This document shows positions 55,101 through 57,556 of a stretch of DNA of 64,000 nucleotides, in pieces. Origin of the DNA: Micromussa lordhowensis (lineage: Eukaryota; Cnidaria; Anthozoa; Scleractinia; Lobophylliidae). Numbering within the stretch: the stretch's first letter is position 1; every line of letters begins with the position of its first letter. A model generated the notes under the pieces. The model was given only the letters and a program-made list of their open reading frames with translations, was not told where the DNA came from and made no database searches. The stretch lies in NCBI GenBank assembly GCA_964020085.1, contig OZ026599.1:36069287-36133286 (forward strand). The letters run 5' to 3'. Made by a program: the position numbers and the translations under genes.

Positions 55101-55948
55101 ATGATTTGGACGTTTATCGTTGTCCTGTGTTTATGAATAGGGTGAGTGTCTAGCATTTGTTTTTTTTTTGTTTTTTTTTTGTAGCATTTGGTTTTGGCAC
55201 GAGACTGTTGTCTTGTGATGTAAGATTGTACTGTAGTTTCAGAGTGGTAAAACGTTATAAGCATGCTTGAGTTTTGGCCGCGCGCCAGGCTCCAAGTTTG
55301 AAAAAATGGCGGGAATTTCGTCCATCGTGAAAACAAAAAAGTTACGAACTTTGTTTGCTTTCCCAATATTTTCCCGGCAACCAGCAACATTTTCAGGTAA
55401 CTAATGGAAAATAGTGTTGTTTCCGTGGGGAATCAATTCTTTTTCGCACAGAATTAACCTAAAGAAGGTTTCCGAAACCCTTTATTTCGCGAGGTATATG
55501 AGAAATTTCAGTGCGAAGACACATGTTTTCCACAAACCCTCTTTACATACTGTACCCCTATATTACAGGATCTCTAAGCAGGCAGGGGGAGCCTTGTTTT
55601 CGTAACAGTAAAATGCCGAAAAAAATCTTGCTTGGCCAAGTTTAAATACATGAACCAAGCAAGATGTTAGCGGTCCGCCGTTCTTTCCACTATGGCAGCC
55701 TGCATTATTACCTAAAGGTAGGGCCAGGGATTTGCAGAAGGTTGCGCGGTAAGTTTTTCCGCTCTAAATACTGTAGTTATACCGGAACCCTATACTTAAA
55801 CGCCTTCGTTTTATCTTTTCAGGCTCGACAGTGTTGCTCGTTTACTTTACCCATCAAATGCTCCAAGACCGCGGAGCATTGGATCTTAGCTGGGGTCGCC
55901 ATAGTCTTAGATGCAGGAAACTTGTCCAACTCATGGAAACTTGTGTAA
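370..55948 (+). CDS. DNHD1: Dynein heavy chain domain-containing protein 1-like (5' partial, 55 exons)
   Basis: Fifty-five exons, all with GT donors and AG acceptors and matching phases, join into 3,843 codons ending at TAA 55946-55948; individual exons are listed in the domain entries below. The order linker, six AAA modules with a stalk between AAA4 and AAA5, then C-terminal domain is the dynein heavy chain layout. Ordinary dyneins keep an FDEFNR-type Walker B in AAA1; here it is changed, AAA4 has no P-loop lysine, and acidic insertions interrupt the core. This fits the divergent DNHD1 branch better than an axonemal or cytoplasmic motor. The visible part is shorter than human DNHD1 (about 4,750 residues), so roughly 900 N-terminal residues should lie upstream. 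Human DNHD1 is linked to sperm flagellum defects; a ciliary role here is inference. The orthologue name is less certain than the family. Confidence 0.85.
1292..2720. mobile_element. TTAA-flanked DNA transposon with THAP-domain remnant (Kolobok-like)
   Basis: Long terminal inverted repeats start AGTGCCTATAACCCC at 1292 and end with the complement at 2720. TTAA stands directly outside both ends (1288-1291 and 2721-2724). Homology between the arms runs for roughly 200 bases with small gaps. TTAA duplications plus a THAP domain point to the Kolobok superfamily; piggyBac also uses TTAA but has other ends. It sits in the intron between exons 2 and 3. Confidence 0.8.
1557..1800 (+). pseudogene. Frameshifted THAP zinc-finger remnant inside the TTAA element
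   Basis: ATG 1557 begins [19 protein letters not shown], the C-x4-C start of a THAP finger, followed by basic sequence ending RKRRKK. The matching C-x2-H end (SKHFLDEDY) is readable near 1750-1785 but in another frame and with the Cys disrupted, so the domain is broken. The rest of the element has no long open frame; it looks non-autonomous or decayed. Confidence 0.6.
3076..3304. repeat. Foldback MITE upstream of exon 3
   Basis: Left arm from CCATTTTACAGTTATC (3076) and right arm ending GAACTGTAAAATGG (3304) are inverted copies of about 80 bases, sharing GCGAGGCTGGAGGTGACC and GATACAGACCTC and their complements. Confidence 0.75.
3363..3402 (+). repeat. (CT)n microsatellite at the exon 3 acceptor
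   Basis: About 19 CT units run to within 12 bases of the AG at 3411-3412, followed by ATCTCTCCCC. The repeat therefore forms most of the polypyrimidine tract for exon 3. Confidence 0.9.
5444..5860. repeat. MITE with TGGACCTTTTCGG inverted ends
   Basis: TGGACCTTTTCGG at 5444 and its complement CCGAAAAGGTCCA ending at 5860 are the termini, each followed inward by a GATAC / GTATC continuation. No open frame inside is convincing. Intron between exons 6 and 7. Confidence 0.7.
5880..6105 (-). repeat. tRNA-derived SINE
   Basis: On the minus strand GGTGGTGTAGTGGTAAGAG gives an A box and GGGTTCGATACTGGG a B box, spaced as in a tRNA gene, with a non-tRNA body running to about 5880. Confidence 0.6.
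6143..6300. repeat. Foldback MITE
   Basis: Arms of about 50 bases: GTAAACGCCATAGCGTGCAC at 6143 and the complement ending GTTTAC at 6300, both containing TGAGTTATGGATGCAC or its complement. Confidence 0.75.
7901..8063. repeat. Foldback MITE
   Basis: GTAATCATACGGTTT at 7901 pairs with the complement ending at 8062. The arms, about 70 bases, share AAGCTGAAATTGCAC and its complement and leave a loop of about 15 bases. Confidence 0.75.
8983..12548 (+). CDS. DNHD1: DNHD1-like exons 10-13: acidic insert and AAA1
   Basis: Exons: 8983-9651, 10398-10527, 10752-11417, 12249-12548 (residues about 485-1072). Exon 10 opens with an acidic, Ser-rich stretch ([14 protein letters not shown] and onward), then the pre-AAA1 motif [11 protein letters not shown] and the [13 protein letters not shown] segment. 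The AAA1 P-loop spans the exon 10/11 junction and reads GEFGTGKTET, so Walker A is intact. The Walker B position reads [10 protein letters not shown] where active dyneins have CFDEFNRI, so both acidic residues align with Asn. The sensor-I NPGYAGR-type motif is changed to TLDPSRN and followed by an insertion before MFRPV. AAA1 drives movement in motile dyneins; these changes suggest it binds but does not hydrolyse ATP. Exon 13 carries [11 protein letters not shown] and [11 protein letters not shown], then a divergent tail. Confidence 0.87.
9667..9823. repeat. Foldback MITE next to the exon 10 donor
   Basis: Arms 9667-9711 and 9776-9823 are inverted copies (GAAATAGAAAACATGTGCCG and complement). 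The left arm begins only about 15 bases after the donor of dynein exon 10 at 9652. Confidence 0.75.
9949..10254. repeat. Cluster of three nested foldbacks
   Basis: GTTTTAGTATAAATCTACTA (9949) pairs with its complement at 10132-10152. Inside is a second hairpin at about 10000-10046 (CTACTCACTATCTA). A third hairpin follows at 10155-10254 (ATTAGATTATTCGCTCTCGA with complement). Probably several insertions into one another. Confidence 0.65.
11753..11912. repeat. Head-to-head Penelope terminal segments (foldback)
   Basis: Arms 11798-11845 and 11866-11912 are near-perfect inverted copies of the Penelope 3' terminal segment seen at 36064-36121, including ACGAAGGGCTAA and CGAAACGTCAGC. The left copy also carries the TTATCAACTGAGTTGATAA end (from about 11765), so two termini face each other without any coding part. 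Lies in the intron between exons 13 and 14. Confidence 0.75.
12681..12779 (+). repeat. Partial MITE copy, same family as 30957-31113
   Basis: GCGCGCTTCGCGCTTAGGCC, CCGTAACTTACAGTGCGGCC and TCGGTTAGTAAGAGGTA match the right half of the copy at 30957-31113. The left half is missing. Confidence 0.65.
12780..13053 (-). repeat. tRNA-derived SINE (Leu/Ser-like head)
   Basis: On the minus strand GTGGCGTGGCCGAGTGG resembles the A box of class II (Leu/Ser) tRNAs and CTGGTTCAAATCC is a B box. The body ends in a TTATTTATTTATAG-type tail near 12850-12780. Confidence 0.65.
13060..14405. other. Long intron stretch with no recognised feature
   Basis: Part of the intron between exons 13 and 14. I see no exon, tRNA box or clear inverted repeat. 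AT-rich, probably old repeat sequence. Confidence 0.4.
14406..14458. repeat. Short foldback (CGGCGATATACGAG type)
   Basis: AAAGGCGGCGAAATACGAGA at 14406 pairs with CTCGTATATCGCCGCTTT ending at 14458. A poly(A) run of about 20 bases follows further down at 14833-14853. Confidence 0.6.
15070..25529 (+). CDS. DNHD1: DNHD1-like exons 14-21: AAA2
   Basis: Exons: 15070-15188, 16052-16209, 17247-17370, 23022-23070, 23536-23600, 23914-24222, 24862-25032, 25401-25529 (residues about 1073-1447). Walker A is intact, GPSGCGKTE in exon 15, followed by [11 protein letters not shown] and [13 protein letters not shown] as in dynein AAA2. The Walker B region WLHLDGTIDP keeps one Asp. The [10 protein letters not shown] segment in exon 19 corresponds to the dynein SPATVSRCGM motif. 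In other dyneins AAA2 holds a fixed, structural ATP. The 5.65-kb intron between exons 16 and 17 holds the nested retrotransposons. Exons 17 (49 bp) and 18 (65 bp) are very small and rest on phase agreement and the flanking dynein alignment. Confidence 0.86.
15282..15399. repeat. Foldback MITE
   Basis: GTATTGGAGAAATATTG (15282) pairs with CAATATTTCTCCAATAC (to 15399). An inner hairpin GTTTATGGACC / GGTCCATAAAC lies at 15323-15357. Confidence 0.7.
15584..15955 (+). repeat. tRNA-derived SINE with intact tRNA-like head
   Basis: The first 76 bases look like a tRNA: CCGACCG at 15585 pairs with CGGTCGG near 15650, then A and CCA. There is an A box (TATCTCAGTAGGTAGAG) and a perfect B box (GGTTCAAACCC). 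A body of about 290 bases follows, ending GTAATGTAATGTAAAA. The body shares ATAACTGAGGAGAA and CTGCCTTTGTAA with the inverted copy at 39290-39679, so this is a dispersed SINE and not a tRNA gene. Confidence 0.8.
16210..17246. other. Intron with diffuse repeats
   Basis: About 16430-16505 may be a worn minus-strand SINE head. The segment 16790-16910 resembles 28570-28650 (shared ACAAGGATGG and AGATTGA/AAGATTAA context), so both belong to an unclassified dispersed repeat. Confidence 0.35.
17420..17946 (+). mobile_element. 5'-truncated non-LTR retrotransposon, left part (end of RT ORF and start of 3' UTR)
   Basis: From about 17420 to the stop near 17813 the frame reads as the C-terminal end of a non-LTR reverse transcriptase. 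It has the [38 protein letters not shown] and [14 protein letters not shown] blocks common in Jockey/CR1/L2-type elements. It begins only about 50 bases after the donor of dynein exon 16, so the element is heavily 5'-truncated. The Gypsy element splits its 3' UTR. Exact left end and clade are not determined. Confidence 0.75.
17947..18107 (+). repeat. 5' LTR
   Basis: This 161-bp repeat is identical to 22357-22517. It begins TGTGGAACG and ends AACTACA. It contains AATAAA at 18062-18067, a possible poly(A) signal in the same orientation as the host gene. Confidence 0.97.
18169..18791 (+). CDS. gag: Gag (capsid part) of the Ty3/Gypsy element
   Basis: The frame is open from 18169 (after a TGA at 18166) and encodes a capsid-like region: [20 protein letters not shown] near the start, then [21 protein letters not shown] and [14 protein letters not shown]. 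No ATG is in frame before the conserved region; the only nearby ATG (18179) is one frame off and soon stops. The zinc knuckles that should end Gag lie in another frame from about 18792. Either this copy carries small indels or translation uses a non-AUG start and a -1 shift. Confidence 0.75.
18792..22250 (+). CDS. pol: Pol polyprotein of the Ty3/Gypsy element (zinc knuckles, protease, RT, RNase H, integrase)
   Basis: One frame is open from just after a TAG at 18765 to TAG 22248-22250. Its first ATG is 19107, but the recognisable sequence starts near 18792 with two zinc knuckles (second: [14 protein letters not shown]). Then come protease (DTGAK, about 19143), RT with the IVDDLLVWG active site near 19984, RNase H ([10 protein letters not shown], then [11 protein letters not shown]), the integrase zinc finger (HKGHPG, later CRPC), and integrase core with Asp in SADIFDW, Asp in LTDNGPQF and Glu in NGFAENAVK. 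The C-terminus is Pro/Ser/Gln-rich with no chromodomain. The enzymatic part has no internal stop, and all catalytic residues I looked for are present. Confidence 0.93.
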   Translation, partial: GGSSKKDSKSGIENCRNCGGNHAAKQKSCPAFGKKCLHCGKPNHFEKVCRSKRDGGRSSIRGRRRRPRRSVQTVDPQDSIGQDEDLFVIDAITFKPGKKSEIYCTMEINGQPVEIKIDTGAKCNVITLDIFRRISHNEKIDKTKAVQLVAYGGDTLTTLGSVNLEVRLPSISRNLEFHVIDKPVTPLLGLMDSLSLNLIQLHSEVHEVDTTDAFRAAILDGYKDLFEGDLGNIPVVYKMRLDANVTPVIRPPCRIPLAMEESVKRELDRMVKIGAITPVSEPTEWVSQMVAAKKKDGSIRICIDPRDLNKALKRPHHPMRTIEDVASRMPNATVFSTLDARSGFWQIKLDHESSLLTTFSTPFGRFRFLRMPFGITSASEVFQRAMEELFAGYPCAIIVDDLLVWGEGTADHDVNLKKVLTRAREVGMKLAPKKCKFRLNQVSYVGHQFTNGGLKPDEAKVAAIKEMPTPDGPEALCRFFGMTNYLHKFISNFSEKTAPLRELLRNDVHWSWEPVQQQAFDALKADISQPPVLRYFDPSKPVTLSVDASKSGLGAACLQDGFPVAYASRALTEAETRYAQIEKELLSATYACRKFHDFIYGRQATIETDHKPLTAIVNKPLHLAPARLQRMLLQLQKYDLKFIYKKGTELYVADTLSRSYIDEKSDPDADEQVDILSLTSISPVRMAELPKHTLADPVMQKVTHFISNGWPAKSKSVPPEVQPYFPIRDELIVDQGVILKGLRVVVPQTLREEYLRQLHKGHPGIDATKRRARETVYWPSLMLDIDSDVASCRPCNSARPHQQKEPLLIHPVPDLPRSFVSADIFDWSGLQYLILVDSYSGWFEMSTLSDLSSRSVIMKMKQHFAVHGVPSKLLTDNGPQFASREFKSFASEWSFEHVTSSPYFPQSNGFAENAVKQAKSLLEKCKRDGSDPLLGLLNLRNVPRDQVLGSPAQRLMSRRTRCVLPVAKKLLIPKALNTRKVSSRLKLKRQQQKSYHDQHAKSLQPLRSQQVVRLQTDRGYRKVGVVKQPAPQPRSYIVEAEGKQYRRNRRHLLSVPEPAPAKLTCPAVTDDDAPYVPPSRVVQPSTQSPPEQSPPSSQSPREQSPVNTQTGPGVPPERSPVKTPTRPSGPEGYVTRYGRTVKPNPKFRDFVA
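22357..22517 (+). repeat. 3' LTR
   Basis: Identical to the 5' LTR over all 161 bases. It is preceded by the purine tract ending at 22356 and followed by the ATAAG target duplication. AATAAA lies at 22472-22477. Confidence 0.97.
22518..22639 (+). mobile_element. Right part of the split non-LTR retrotransposon (3' UTR and tail)
   Basis: After the target duplication the sequence continues with TTTTAGGCCTCCTC (about 22537-22550), the inverted complement of GAGGAGGCCTAATT just upstream of the Gypsy insertion (about 17925-17938). Together they form the 3'-UTR stem of the non-LTR element. The end is an AAATAAATAAATATC-type tail. Confidence 0.7.
25061..25190. repeat. Foldback MITE 28 bases after exon 20
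   Basis: ATATATCAAA (25061) and TTTGATATAT (25181-25190) are the ends. Interior ACCGTGTTTGACCGAG, AAAATACGACG and GACGAACTTCGAGGT recurs, inverted, at 32104-32215. Confidence 0.65.
25530..25770 (+). repeat. Degenerate tandem repeat copying the end of exon 21
   Basis: Units resemble the last bases of exon 21 and its donor: TATGTTCACACCATACAG in the exon, GCATGTTCACACTACGC near 25656 and TATGTTCACACCTTACAGGG near 25740. The copies lack coding continuity and look like decayed duplications. Confidence 0.5.
26068..31737 (+). CDS. DNHD1: DNHD1-like exons 22-26: AAA3
   Basis: Exons: 26068-26352, 27395-27603, 29289-29573, 30408-30579, 31591-31737 (residues about 1448-1813). Walker A reads [10 protein letters not shown] and Walker [10 protein letters not shown], both in exon 22, followed by [12 protein letters not shown] in exon 23, like the dynein segment after VDDLNMP. 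Exon 23 also has the sensor-like AYNPQTPP and the RLLRHFALF helix. Exon 24 carries a Ser/Gln/Gly-rich insert, then [15 protein letters not shown], matching the KxHYxFNLRDLSRVF block. Exon 25 has the [16 protein letters not shown] stretch. Of the modules visible here, AAA3 best keeps both Walker motifs, so it is the likeliest site of regulated nucleotide turnover (inference from dynein AAA3 biology). Confidence 0.87.
26459..26650 (+). pseudogene. Possible transposase N-terminal fragment (PIF/Harbinger-like)
   Basis: A 63-codon frame includes [20 protein letters not shown], which I associate with the N-terminus of Harbinger-type transposases in cnidarians. It is truncated. The foldback at 26711-26830 may be part of the same element. 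Recognition from memory only. Confidence 0.35.
26711..26830. repeat. Foldback with CTGGGGCGAG ends
   Basis: CTGGGGCGAG (26711-26720) and CTCGCCCCAG (26821-26830) are exact inverted ends. GTTACTAGGGAC and its complement pair inside. Confidence 0.75.
28430..28720. repeat. Unclassified dispersed repeat
   Basis: Shares CAAAGAGGTAATGATAA-like and ACAAGGATGG segments with 16790-16910. No coding potential seen. Confidence 0.35.
28780..29075 (-). repeat. tRNA-derived SINE (third family)
   Basis: On the minus strand GCTTGCTAGCGCAGTCGG is an A box and GGGTTCAAATCCCG a B box. The body includes TTTTTTTCAGGCTTTAATTT and CGCAGTTCAAATATATGATC, a pattern I recall from coral repeat families. Confidence 0.7.
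30157..30182 (+). repeat. Poly(G) run
   Basis: About 15 uninterrupted G bases between AA and AGGTG, in the intron between exons 24 and 25. Confidence 0.85.
30957..31113. repeat. MITE with CTTACTAACC inverted ends
   Basis: CTTACTAACCTCG (30957) pairs with CGAGCTCGGTTAGTAAG (to 31113). GGTCCGTTCTGTAAG and its counterpart CTTACAGTACGGCC pair inside. The centre is GCGCGCTTCGCGC. Confidence 0.7.
31182..31336. repeat. Foldback MITE
   Basis: Near-perfect arms of about 70 bases: GACGTCAGTTTTTCATGCG (31182) and its complement ending at 31336, with TTATTGACAATGAATTTCG conserved on both sides. Confidence 0.8.
32104..32215. repeat. Copy of the 25061-25190 repeat family
   Basis: CGAGACCGTGTTTGACTG, ACCTCGAAGTTCGTCAAA and CGTCGTATTTTTAACTC correspond to the other copy; the middle part is inverted relative to it. 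Confidence 0.55.
32296..34688 (+). CDS. DNHD1: DNHD1-like exons 27-30: AAA4
   Basis: Exons: 32296-32370, 33321-33563, 33932-34137, 34522-34688 (residues about 1814-2043). Exon 27 has the [14 protein letters not shown] segment that precedes AAA4. In exon 28 the P-loop position reads [10 protein letters not shown] where dyneins have GVGGSGKQS or close variants. The lysine is replaced by Met, so nucleotide binding is probably lost. The VFRIN and [14 protein letters not shown] blocks keep the fold. Exon 29 carries [15 protein letters not shown] and exon 30 [19 protein letters not shown] followed by [14 protein letters not shown], both typical of AAA4. The acceptor of exon 29 follows a GTT-rich tract. 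Confidence 0.86.
32923..33030. repeat. Foldback MITE
   Basis: TGGTAATTGAACTTCGGGTC (32923) pairs with GACCCGAAGTTCAGTTACCA (to 33030); CGTGCAAT and ATTGCACG continue the stem. Confidence 0.8.
34990..40623 (+). CDS. DNHD1: DNHD1-like exons 31-37: stalk coiled coil and microtubule-binding tip
   Basis: Exons: 34990-35140, 36320-36476, 37185-37256, 37672-37846, 38381-38447, 38948-39115, 40383-40623 (residues about 2044-2387). Exons 32-33 encode the outgoing helix, charged and heptad-rich ([32 protein letters not shown]). Exon 34 has the [18 protein letters not shown] segment that begins the microtubule-binding domain in dyneins. Exons 35-36 complete the tip ([35 protein letters not shown]). Exon 37 is the return helix ([28 protein letters not shown]). 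The stalk couples ring state to microtubule affinity in motile dyneins. Its retention suggests this protein can still contact microtubules, which is inference. Confidence 0.86.
35590..36165 (+). mobile_element. 5'-truncated Penelope-like element with GIY-YIG endonuclease domain
   Basis: An open frame from about 35603 to 35974 encodes the C-terminal endonuclease of a Penelope-like element: [20 protein letters not shown] (GIY-YIG variant with Cys pairs), [32 protein letters not shown] and [11 protein letters not shown] 3' terminal segment follows, with GACGAAGGGCTAACGCTCGA and TTATCAACCCAGTTGATAA. The 12-bp direct repeat AGTTGCTATTTG flanks it exactly (35578-35589 and 36166-36177) and reads as a target duplication. 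The protein frame has no stop. It lies in sense in the intron between exons 31 and 32. Confidence 0.88.
36500..36593. repeat. Small MITE 23 bases after exon 32
   Basis: CTCTCTATTTT at 36500 and AAAAAATAGAGAG at 36581-36593 are the inverted ends. Confidence 0.6.
37847..38380. other. Intron without recognised features
   Basis: Intron between exons 34 and 35. I see no repeat head, inverted repeat or exon in it. Confidence 0.4.
39290..39679 (-). repeat. tRNA-derived SINE, same family as 15584-15955
   Basis: On the minus strand the head reads GCCTGGTTAGCTCAGTTGG with B box GGGTTCGAGCCC. The body repeats ATAACTGAGGAGAA, GTGCTGCCTTTGTAA and GGACTATAAACCGTAGG of the other copy. The end carries a short T-rich or A-rich tail at about 39290. 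Confidence 0.8.
40090..40300. repeat. Dispersed repeat with CTAACCCAGGAT ends
   Basis: GCTAACCCAGGATTAAACGTTAA near 40115 in inverted relation to ATCCTGGGTTAGC near 40273. Related ends (GCTAGCCCAGGATAAGCG) occur at 44961-44980. Confidence 0.45.
40958..44403 (+). CDS. DNHD1: DNHD1-like exons 38-41: AAA5 with acidic insertion
   Basis: Exons: 40958-41321, 42115-42529, 43006-43151, 44045-44403 (residues about 2388-2815). AAA5 landmarks are [20 protein letters not shown] in exon 38, [15 protein letters not shown] in exon 39 (dynein PLIIDPQ region), [20 protein letters not shown] in exon 40, and [34 protein letters not shown] and [10 protein letters not shown] in exon 41. Between [12 protein letters not shown] and [12 protein letters not shown] about 150 residues are inserted. 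They include a highly acidic Glu/Asp/Ser stretch ([13 protein letters not shown], then [17 protein letters not shown]) split across exons 38 and 39. Ordinary dyneins have only a short loop there. Confidence 0.86.
41640..41750 (+). repeat. Dispersed repeat shared with 52500-52665
   Basis: TCGAGAAATCGGATTCCACT here and TCGAGAAATCGGGATTCTAC at 52640-52660, with similar GTTGTCAGGAGGTTCGAAA / GTTGTCGAGAGGTTCCGGAAA stretches before them. Confidence 0.5.
43169..43199 (+). repeat. (ATT)n microsatellite
   Basis: About ten ATT units 17 bases after the donor of exon 40. Confidence 0.9.
43416..43893. repeat. MITE with TAAGCCGTGTTCACA inverted ends
   Basis: TAAGCCGTGTTCACA at 43416 and TGTGAACACGGCTTTA ending at 43893. 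The interior is rich in GATTATAAT-type palindromes. No coding frame. Confidence 0.75.
44404..45614. other. Intron with CGT-repeat and unclassified sequence
   Basis: Between exons 41 and 42. A (CGTCGT)n-type trinucleotide run lies at 45381-45415 and gives a spurious Arg-rich reading frame. Nothing else recognised except a repeat end near 44961. Confidence 0.45.
45615..48895 (+). CDS. DNHD1: DNHD1-like exons 42-47: AAA6
   Basis: Exons: 45615-45942, 46646-46820, 47195-47307, 47390-47874, 48273-48453, 48708-48895 (residues about 2816-3305). Exon 42 starts with the [20 protein letters not shown] and [14 protein letters not shown] helices of this dynein region. An insertion of about 90 residues follows ([14 protein letters not shown], then Lys/Ser/Pro-rich exon 43). 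Exon 44 has [15 protein letters not shown]. Exon 45 is the classic D6 block: [37 protein letters not shown] and [12 protein letters not shown]. Exon 46 has [15 protein letters not shown] and [19 protein letters not shown] (SLGQGQ and LQNCHL motifs in dyneins). Exon 47 has [19 protein letters not shown]. Confidence 0.88.
48035..48190 (+). repeat. Degenerate minisatellite
   Basis: Three to four units of about 37 bases resembling AGCCTTATGACACTCCAGGTAA; CCAAGCCT, CCAAGCTT and CCTAGCCT start successive units. Confidence 0.5.
48896..50197. other. Large intron with CCTATTTTTT-rich blocks
   Basis: Between exons 47 and 48. CCTATTTTTTT motifs are clustered at 49167-49245 and again at 49938-50018 in the same orientation, possibly terminal parts of one unclassified element. 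GGGGTGGGGTGGGG at about 49000. Confidence 0.4.
50198..55948 (+). CDS. DNHD1: DNHD1-like exons 48-55: C-terminal domain and stop codon
   Basis: Exons: 50198-50449, 51057-51322, 52019-52322, 52940-53141, 53839-54029, 54167-54309, 55012-55141, 55823-55948 (residues about 3306-3842). Landmarks are [20 protein letters not shown] and RYPLSTRDL in exon 48, [13 protein letters not shown] in exon 49 (dynein YGGRVTDDWDRR), [19 protein letters not shown] in exon 51, [20 protein letters not shown] in exon 52 (FWLSGFFFPQaFLT region), [15 protein letters not shown] in exon 53, VYRCPVFMN in exon 54 and [14 protein letters not shown] at the very end. Ordinary dyneins stop a few residues after HWILRGVALLCQL, and this one ends 14 residues after IVLDA begins to match. 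All exon phases agree. Confidence 0.88.
50468..50628. repeat. Foldback MITE
   Basis: ATAGACCATTATTGGAG (50468) and ATATGGTCTAT (to 50628) are the ends. TGGAACTAGCTTGCAA and its complement form the inner stem. Confidence 0.75.
51425..51831. repeat. Large inverted repeat with arms of about 200 bp
   Basis: TACAGTCAAACTAAGTGAAG at 51425 pairs with the complement ending at 51831. The match continues nearly to the centre (about 51628), for example CGGTTCCGTTTTCGA-like and GAATACGGCTAAC segments on both sides. No coding frame. Lies in the intron between exons 49 and 50. Confidence 0.85.
53142..53838. other. Intron without recognised features
   Basis: Between exons 51 and 52. No repeat structure or exon identified. 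Confidence 0.4.
54310..55011. other. Intron with one short hairpin
   Basis: Between exons 53 and 54. AACCTCGTCCCC and GGGAACGAGGTT at 54453-54494 form a short hairpin. Nothing else recognised. Confidence 0.45.
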
Positions 55949-56565
55949 AACAATTTTAAACTGCAATGATTTGCAGAATACCTGAACACTGGATTATGCT
56001 TTACCACCCGTACGTGAATCATTTCAAGAATGTTTTAGCGTTCCTAAGAAAGCATTCTTAAGTGTTCGTTGTGTAATTTCAATTTTAGCTCACTTACACT
56101 CCAACACGTTGTAAATAGTTGCGAAGTTGCTCAAAATTAAGGTATTTATTCTTTGTGTGCAAACGAGTGTTGTCTCAGAAAATTCCTGCATTTTTGTGTC
56201 TTTCCTTGCATTAAGTTGTGGAACAACTGTCATTTTTTCGGAAATCTTCGTTAACACAACCTCGATATTTTCCGATTCTTTCTGTCCATCCAGAAACTGT
56301 ATTCAGAAGTCAGGCGAACAACACGGGTATAATCGATTTTTTGAGGGTAGATTTCTGCCTGAAAAGTACAGTAAACCAGCATAAAATGCCATATTTGTAC
56401 AGTTGTGATAGTGTGATAGATTTATTATTGTCTCCGTGTTTCTTTGAGATATTCCCACTTTAATTCCAATCGCCATAAGAGACTTGTTCAATACACTTGT
56501 ACAGCATGACTTCATATGAATATATAAAGTTATTTTTTATAAATAAACAAGTTCATATTCTTCAA
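55949..56565 (+). terminator. DNHD1: Predicted 3' UTR and polyadenylation signal of the DNHD1-like gene
   Basis: The stretch after the TAA is AT-rich with no coding potential. An AATAAA hexamer lies at 56542-56547 in an AT-rich setting, followed by a T-rich stretch. The cleavage site should fall about 15-30 bases downstream. This is a motif-only call. Confidence 0.5.
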
Positions 56566-57126
56566 TCCTTCAAGTGTTCTCTCATCATGGTAATGTTTCA
56601 TTGATCCTTGAGATGTTGTAGGGTGAGCAAATAGTTATTTGTGAGCTATCGTTAGCAGTATGGTGCCGCGTACGTCTGATCTCGCAAGTGTTTACGGATC
56701 TTGGAAAGTTAAGATTGAAACTTCCAAGTGCTTCGTTCGTAATCTGTCAATCTTCCTTAATCTTAACCATCCAACATATTTGTCGATTATCGTCCCTAGA
56801 TAGGTTTCCTCGGCAAGAAATAATAATATTTAGTGGAGTAATTTGTTATGAGGGACAGGTTCCTGCAACGCGAAAGGCAACTTGCCTCGCAACGACTCTG
56901 ACCGTTACAGAACACTTACGACTGAGTGTATTCCTTATACCATTAAAACATAGCTATCATATCAATCATAGCGCGCCTGATTGGCTAACTTTTTATGAAA
57001 AAGAAATGGATGGTTCGTAGAGATGGTTCATGCTGACGTCATTGTCGGTTAAAAAGCGACTTTTCAGCGTGAAAAATGTCTTTCTATGTTATAAAAGCAA
57101 TGATCAATGTCTAGCGTGCGTCCATC
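56566..57126. other. Intergenic sequence with no recognised feature
   Basis: Between the predicted 3' end of the dynein-like gene and the foldback at 57127. No coding frame or repeat end identified. Confidence 0.4.
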
Positions 57127-57176
57127 CAATTCGGGATGCACTTCGATAGTTGGGAGAGCACTTATTAGGTAGCTGC

Positions 57177-57237
<61 letters not shown>

Positions 57238-57243
57238 GAATTG
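57127..57243. repeat. Foldback MITE
   Basis: CAATTCGGGATGCAC (57127) pairs with GTGCATCCCGAATTG (to 57243); GATAGTTGGGAGAGCAC and its complement complete arms of about 35 bases. Confidence 0.85.
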
Positions 57244-57484
57244 TAAACAATCACGCCTCTCATGCAGGCGCTTAATCTTCACCCAACACTCTCAATACCA
57301 CCCGCGGGGTAGGCTCGATTGCCACCGCTCTCTCGAGTCCAGTCTGCGTTCCTCCCTTCCCACTGGTAATCGAGGCTACCCGTGGGGGGAGCTGAGAGGA
57401 ACATTGAAGGTCACAGCCAAACAAACACAATGTTTTGCCTGGGGCTAATCGTCGAGTGTAACTTAGAACGTTTTCGTTTTAGAA

Positions 57485-57556
57485 TCTGAAAGGTTGGTTG
57501 CGCAGAGGGTTTGGAGGATCCACGACAAATGTAATTCTGCAGGTGAACAGCTGAGA
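57485..57556 (-). pseudogene. Decayed fragment similar to exon 3 of the minus-strand membrane-protein gene
   Basis: About 72 bases match 60544-60616 at roughly three bases in four by eye, including the shared run GGTGAACAGCT. In the gene this encodes the LFTYRILLAVNPSSASHNPP region; here the equivalent reading keeps only part of it and no intact exon surrounds it. It is probably the remnant of a tandem paralogue or of an exon duplication, lying about 1.7 kb beyond the 3' end of the gene. Confidence 0.5.
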
